A stretch of 5,082 nucleotides of DNA from positions 1 through 5,082 of the forward strand of contig JAKLHH010000682.1 of assembly GCA_022710245.1 (NCBI GenBank), given 5' to 3'. The position numbers were made by a program, and so were the translations under genes. The notes under the pieces are model-generated. The model was not told the DNA's origin. It saw only the letters and a list, made by a program, of their open reading frames with translations, and made no database searches. The DNA comes from Myxococcota bacterium (GTDB lineage Bacteria; Myxococcota; Polyangia; GCA-2747355; JAKLHH01). Of this stretch, positions 4,802 to 5,082 are shown one piece after another (positions within the stretch are counted from its first letter, which is position 1; each line of letters begins with the position of its first letter).

Positions 4802-5082
4802 TCACCTGCCGCCGCAGCCACCCCGCCCGTGAGGGCCAGGTCCTCCGTGGCCATGGCCATGACCACGCGGCCCTGGTCCTGCGTGACCGCCCCCGTGATG
4901 TGCGCAGGCCGTCGCCGGCGTGGCCTCCTCGAGCTCGCCGCGAGCGAGCGCCGCGAGCGTGGCCTCGACGGTCACCTCGCGCGACAGGAAGACGCGCAGG
5001 CTCGCCGCCTGCAGCTTGCCGAGCGCCCCCATGCCGATGCCGCCCACCGCGATCCCGTCCAGCTGCTCGCCGGCGAAGGAGA
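4802..5082 (-). CDS. NifX/NifB C-terminal-like (dinitrogenase Fe-Mo cofactor family) protein, partial, His-rich tail
   Basis: The gene enters from the right edge on the minus strand; 92 residues and the TGA (4804-4802) are visible and the N-terminus is missing. The readable part begins SFAGEQLDGIAVGGIGMGAL, followed by a KLQAASLRVFLSREVTVEATLAAL segment and GELEEATPATAC. The glycine-rich G-I-G-x-GA-L turn, the helix before the xVF strand, the TVE...L helix and the x-G-x-L...C end are the signature of the small dinitrogenase iron-molybdenum cofactor (NifX/NafY/NifB C-terminal, MTH1175-like) fold. The last 34 residues are His/Gly/Pro-rich (CAHH, GHGHGHGG) with a second cysteine close to the end, suggesting metal binding. 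Such stand-alone proteins are common in organisms that do not fix nitrogen, so no nitrogenase role is claimed. A GTG at 5047 is an internal valine, because the family homology continues upstream of it. Confidence 0.8.
   Translation of the reverse strand, partial: SFAGEQLDGIAVGGIGMGALGKLQAASLRVFLSREVTVEATLAALARGELEEATPATACAHHGGGHAGPGPRGHGHGHGGPGPHGRGGCGGR

Noticed and set aside
4802..5082. Evidence for nitrogen fixation
   Set aside because: One NifX-like fragment is not enough; the family has many members outside nif clusters and no other nif gene is visible.

Overview
The window is very GC-rich (strong G/C preference at third codon positions) and holds five genes: four on the plus strand that all appear to encode exported proteins, mostly lipoproteins, and one on the minus strand entering from the right edge. 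Asp/Arg/Ala-rich linkers after the signal peptide, eight-cysteine surface modules, thrombospondin type 3 calcium repeats and a sigma-54-like promoter together suggest a myxobacterium (Myxococcota) or a related former deltaproteobacterium. This is inferred from style; there is no taxonomic marker gene.

Left part (1-1253): the C-terminal end of one secreted protein is followed by a complete paralogue. They are tandem duplicates, about 52% identical over 111 ungapped residues, with a beta-sandwich-looking C-terminal domain. A 252-bp spacer with two hairpin-forming inverted repeats follows.

Centre (1506-3686): a 726-residue lipoprotein is the most interesting gene. It has a canonical lipobox, a domain with the His-Gly-like and Asp-Gly-Cys motifs of clan CD (caspase/gingipain/CHAT-like) cysteine peptidases, an eight-cysteine module, a Gly/Ser/Pro linker, and three calcium-binding TSP3-like repeats, each with a C-x19-C pair. 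It reads as a surface-anchored putative protease or protease-derived protein. Its last four codons including the stop are duplicated in tandem.

Right part (3687-5082): a 245-bp spacer carries a possible terminator, a good sigma-54-type -24/-12 match and a four-unit AACG repeat. It precedes a 287-residue lipoprotein made of two homologous beta-rich repeats. Converging on it with a 6-bp gap is the 3' end of a minus-strand gene of the NifX/NifB C-terminal (dinitrogenase Fe-Mo cofactor) family with a His/Gly-rich tail.

The four exported proteins may form a cell-surface gene neighbourhood, but nothing in the sequence proves a shared pathway. The NifX-like gene looks unrelated. No RNA genes, CRISPR arrays, insertion sequences or phage genes were seen.
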